The notes under the pieces were generated by a model. The model was not told the origin of the DNA and did no database searches. It saw nothing but the letters and a program-made list of their open reading frames with translations. A stretch of DNA of 64,000 nucleotides from Leucocoprinus leucothites (Eukaryota > Basidiomycota > Agaricomycetes > Agaricales > Agaricaceae). A program made the position numbers and the translations under genes. Within the stretch, counting starts at the first letter, position 1. Each line of letters begins with the position of its first letter. Below are positions 62,409 to 64,000 of the stretch, one piece after another. Where the stretch lies: NCBI GenBank assembly GCA_013368445.1, contig JAACJO010000017.1, positions 620,001 to 684,000 of the forward strand, written 5' to 3'.

Positions 62409-63827
62409 TTAGAATGTTCCATCAAACGAATCGTCTCCCTCATCATTGTTTTGAGCAACCGAATCAGTATTCGCAAGGAAAGCACCACTCGTAGCCCCCG
62501 CACCTGCCCTCACCCCAAAGCCGATACTAGGGAACCCTCCAACAACCCGATCCTTAACCTTCGACGGGGTATATTCCGACACAAGGACACGATGTTCATC
62601 GCCGTCGTCACGATAGTCGAAAAGACCTTGGCCTTGCTCAACTGTCGTAGGAGAGATAACGCTAGCAATGGACGTATTGGCTGCTTCATGAGGAGGAAGG
62701 AAACCGAATGCAGGGGAGGTCGGGGAAGCGAGAGACGTGCTATCGTTCGAAGACAATGTCGACTTTGACCGAGATGACTTTTTACTACTCCCACTCTTCT
62801 TCTTGCTCGGCTTTGATGAGGAGGTCGGCCTTGTATGAGAAGTGGATGTAGACGTGGTCGTGCGACTGCGAGAGTCGGATCCACCATTTTGAGAAGCAGA
62901 AGGTGGGGGACGTCGTCTACGTGCATATGTCATACCATCCAAATCAGCACCTTCGTCGTCTTCATCCTCTTTCATCGCGAGATGCGGTAGCAACTCCGTA
63001 GGACTAGGCGCCTTATCCTCTTCTGTTGTCCGACTACCAAGTTCGTCTGTACCCTCGTGCATGAACGCTTGAGGTATGGCAGGCCAGTGAGAGGGAGCAG
63101 CAGTCCCTCCACTACCTTGGAATCCCTCAAACTCGTCCCCTATGGAAGCCTCAGCAGCAAGCGCCCTAGCAATCTTCTTCATCTCTCTCTTCTCTCTCCT
63201 TCTCTTCCGCCTCTCCTCCTTTGCTCGTCTCTCCTCCTCCTCAGCTAGAGCAAGCGCAGCAGCAGAAGTAGCATCCGACAAGCTGTTGATTGTTTCTGCA
63301 TCAAGAGGTGCAGCGTCAGAGTCGAAGGTAGCTGTGCTGTGGAGAGTAGTTGTCCGTGTTATAGAACCTGTAGCAGTGATACTGTTTCTTCTCTGAGGAC
63401 GATTACTATGGCTGGTAGTATGGTGAGAGTGGGGGGTATCATGAAGCGGGTCATCGTCGTCTGGAGAAGTAGGAAGATGGATAGGGGGTTGCGGTGGGCG
63501 TCCAAAAAGGTGGTATCCAAATACTGTTATTCCCCACCCACGACCACCACCAGCATTAGCTTTTTTCACTGCAGCCTTTCGCCGCGCACGAGCAGTCGTA
63601 GAAATACCAATACTTGAGTGGAGAGAAAGAGCATCAGAGTCAGATTCGACAAGTAGACGCCGTAGATCGTCATCCGGTACAACTTCTAGCCCTGCTGCGC
63701 TTAGGGTATTTACACTATTGGACCGGGAGTTAGTGAGAGAGTCGGTGGAGGAGGTACGTTGGAGGCAGGGTAGGCAGGTGTTGACAGCAACGTTGACGCG
63801 GTCTGCCCATGAGAATGGCGAGCTCAT
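62409..63827 (-). CDS. Hypothetical low-complexity protein
   Basis: Apparently intronless open frame. The start at MSSPFSWADRVNVAVNTCLP is preferred over an upstream in-frame codon because it begins a conserved-looking N-terminus with two nearby Cys (CLPCLQ). The middle has GWGITVFGYHLFGRPPQPP, then a Thr/Ser/His-rich linker. A charged coiled-coil-like helix (EEEERRAKEERRKRRREKRE) follows, then acidic and Ser/Lys-rich stretches (SSKPSKKKSGSSKKSSRSKS). The C-terminus reads VGGFPSIGFGVRAG and ends DDSFDGTF. Mostly disordered, about 470 residues. No enzymatic motif; a scaffold or nuclear protein is possible but not shown. I do not recognise the family. Confidence 0.6.
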   Translation of the reverse strand: MSSPFSWADRVNVAVNTCLPCLQRTSSTDSLTNSRSNSVNTLSAAGLEVVPDDDLRRLLVESDSDALSLHSSIGISTTARARRKAAVKKANAGGGRGWGITVFGYHLFGRPPQPPIHLPTSPDDDDPLHDTPHSHHTTSHSNRPQRRNSITATGSITRTTTLHSTATFDSDAAPLDAETINSLSDATSAAALALAEEEERRAKEERRKRRREKREMKKIARALAAEASIGDEFEGFQGSGGTAAPSHWPAIPQAFMHEGTDELGSRTTEEDKAPSPTELLPHLAMKEDEDDEGADLDGMTYARRRRPPPSASQNGGSDSRSRTTTSTSTSHTRPTSSSKPSKKKSGSSKKSSRSKSTLSSNDSTSLASPTSPAFGFLPPHEAANTSIASVISPTTVEQGQGLFDYRDDGDEHRVLVSEYTPSKVKDRVVGGFPSIGFGVRAGAGATSGAFLANTDSVAQNNDEGDDSFDGTF

Positions 63828-64000
63828 CGTCGTCGTCGTGGTCAGAGGTAGACGGAGGTGCACAAGCACATGAATTTCGGATACTCGGTTAACAGGGACG
63901 ACAGCTGTGTGTATGATTTGTGAGTCAATATCCAATCTCTGTTAGTATATCGGTTAGTACACGCGCCTGTCATTTCATTGGCCGCGCGAAAGCGGGGTTC

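Overview
The window reads as nuclear DNA of an Agaricomycete (mushroom-forming basidiomycete). Almost every gene is broken by short introns of about 45-70 nt, genes lie on both strands, and the families are typical of that group: DUF6534 seven-helix membrane proteins, HsbA, OrdA-like P450s, beta-trefoil secreted proteins and a fungal Dicer. All gene models here were built by eye by joining GT-AG (or GC-AG) splice sites, so exon edges are good guesses, not verified junctions.

Layout. 0-2.1 kb: glucose-6-phosphate isomerase (-). 2.8-5.1 kb: DHA2-type MFS transporter (-). 6.4-8.0 kb: COP9 signalosome subunit 3 (-). 8.4-10.5 kb: P450 A (-). 13.3-15.4 kb: a second DHA2 transporter paralogous to the first (+). 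17.6-18.3 kb: HsbA-like secreted protein (+). 19.5-20.6 kb: HpcH/HpaI aldolase (+). 21.9-24.1 kb: P450 B (+). 24.8-26.1 kb: INO80 subunit B/Ies2-like (+). 27.9-30.1 and 32.1-34.9 kb: two DUF6534 genes (+). 36.6-38.7 kb: allantoate/anion permease-type MFS (+). 39.1-39.6 kb: a TIR-flanked MITE-like element. 39.75-41.1 kb: a decayed gene (-). 42.7-43.1 kb: small membrane protein (-). 43.4-45.5 kb: P450 C, paralogous to P450 B (+). 47.4-48.2 (+) and 49.0-49.9 kb (-): two secreted beta-trefoil-like proteins. 51.6-53.4 kb: secreted subtilisin (+). 53.8-54.3 kb: six-Cys secreted protein (+). 54.7-59.6 kb: Dicer-like RNase III (-). 61.1-61.9 kb: CFEM-like GPI-anchored protein (+). 62.4-63.8 kb: low-complexity hypothetical protein (-).

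Housekeeping genes (GPI, CSN3, INO80B, Dicer) alternate with accessory genes for secretion, efflux and oxidation. Four families appear twice within 64 kb (DHA2 MFS, P450 B/C, DUF6534, beta-trefoil), which suggests local duplication. I see no coherent new multi-gene system. The best leads are a P450 pair lacking the conserved I-helix acid, a GC-AG intron conserved between transporter paralogs, the TIR element with a tRNA-like core beside a decayed gene, and a subtilisin close to two putative protease-inhibitor-fold genes.
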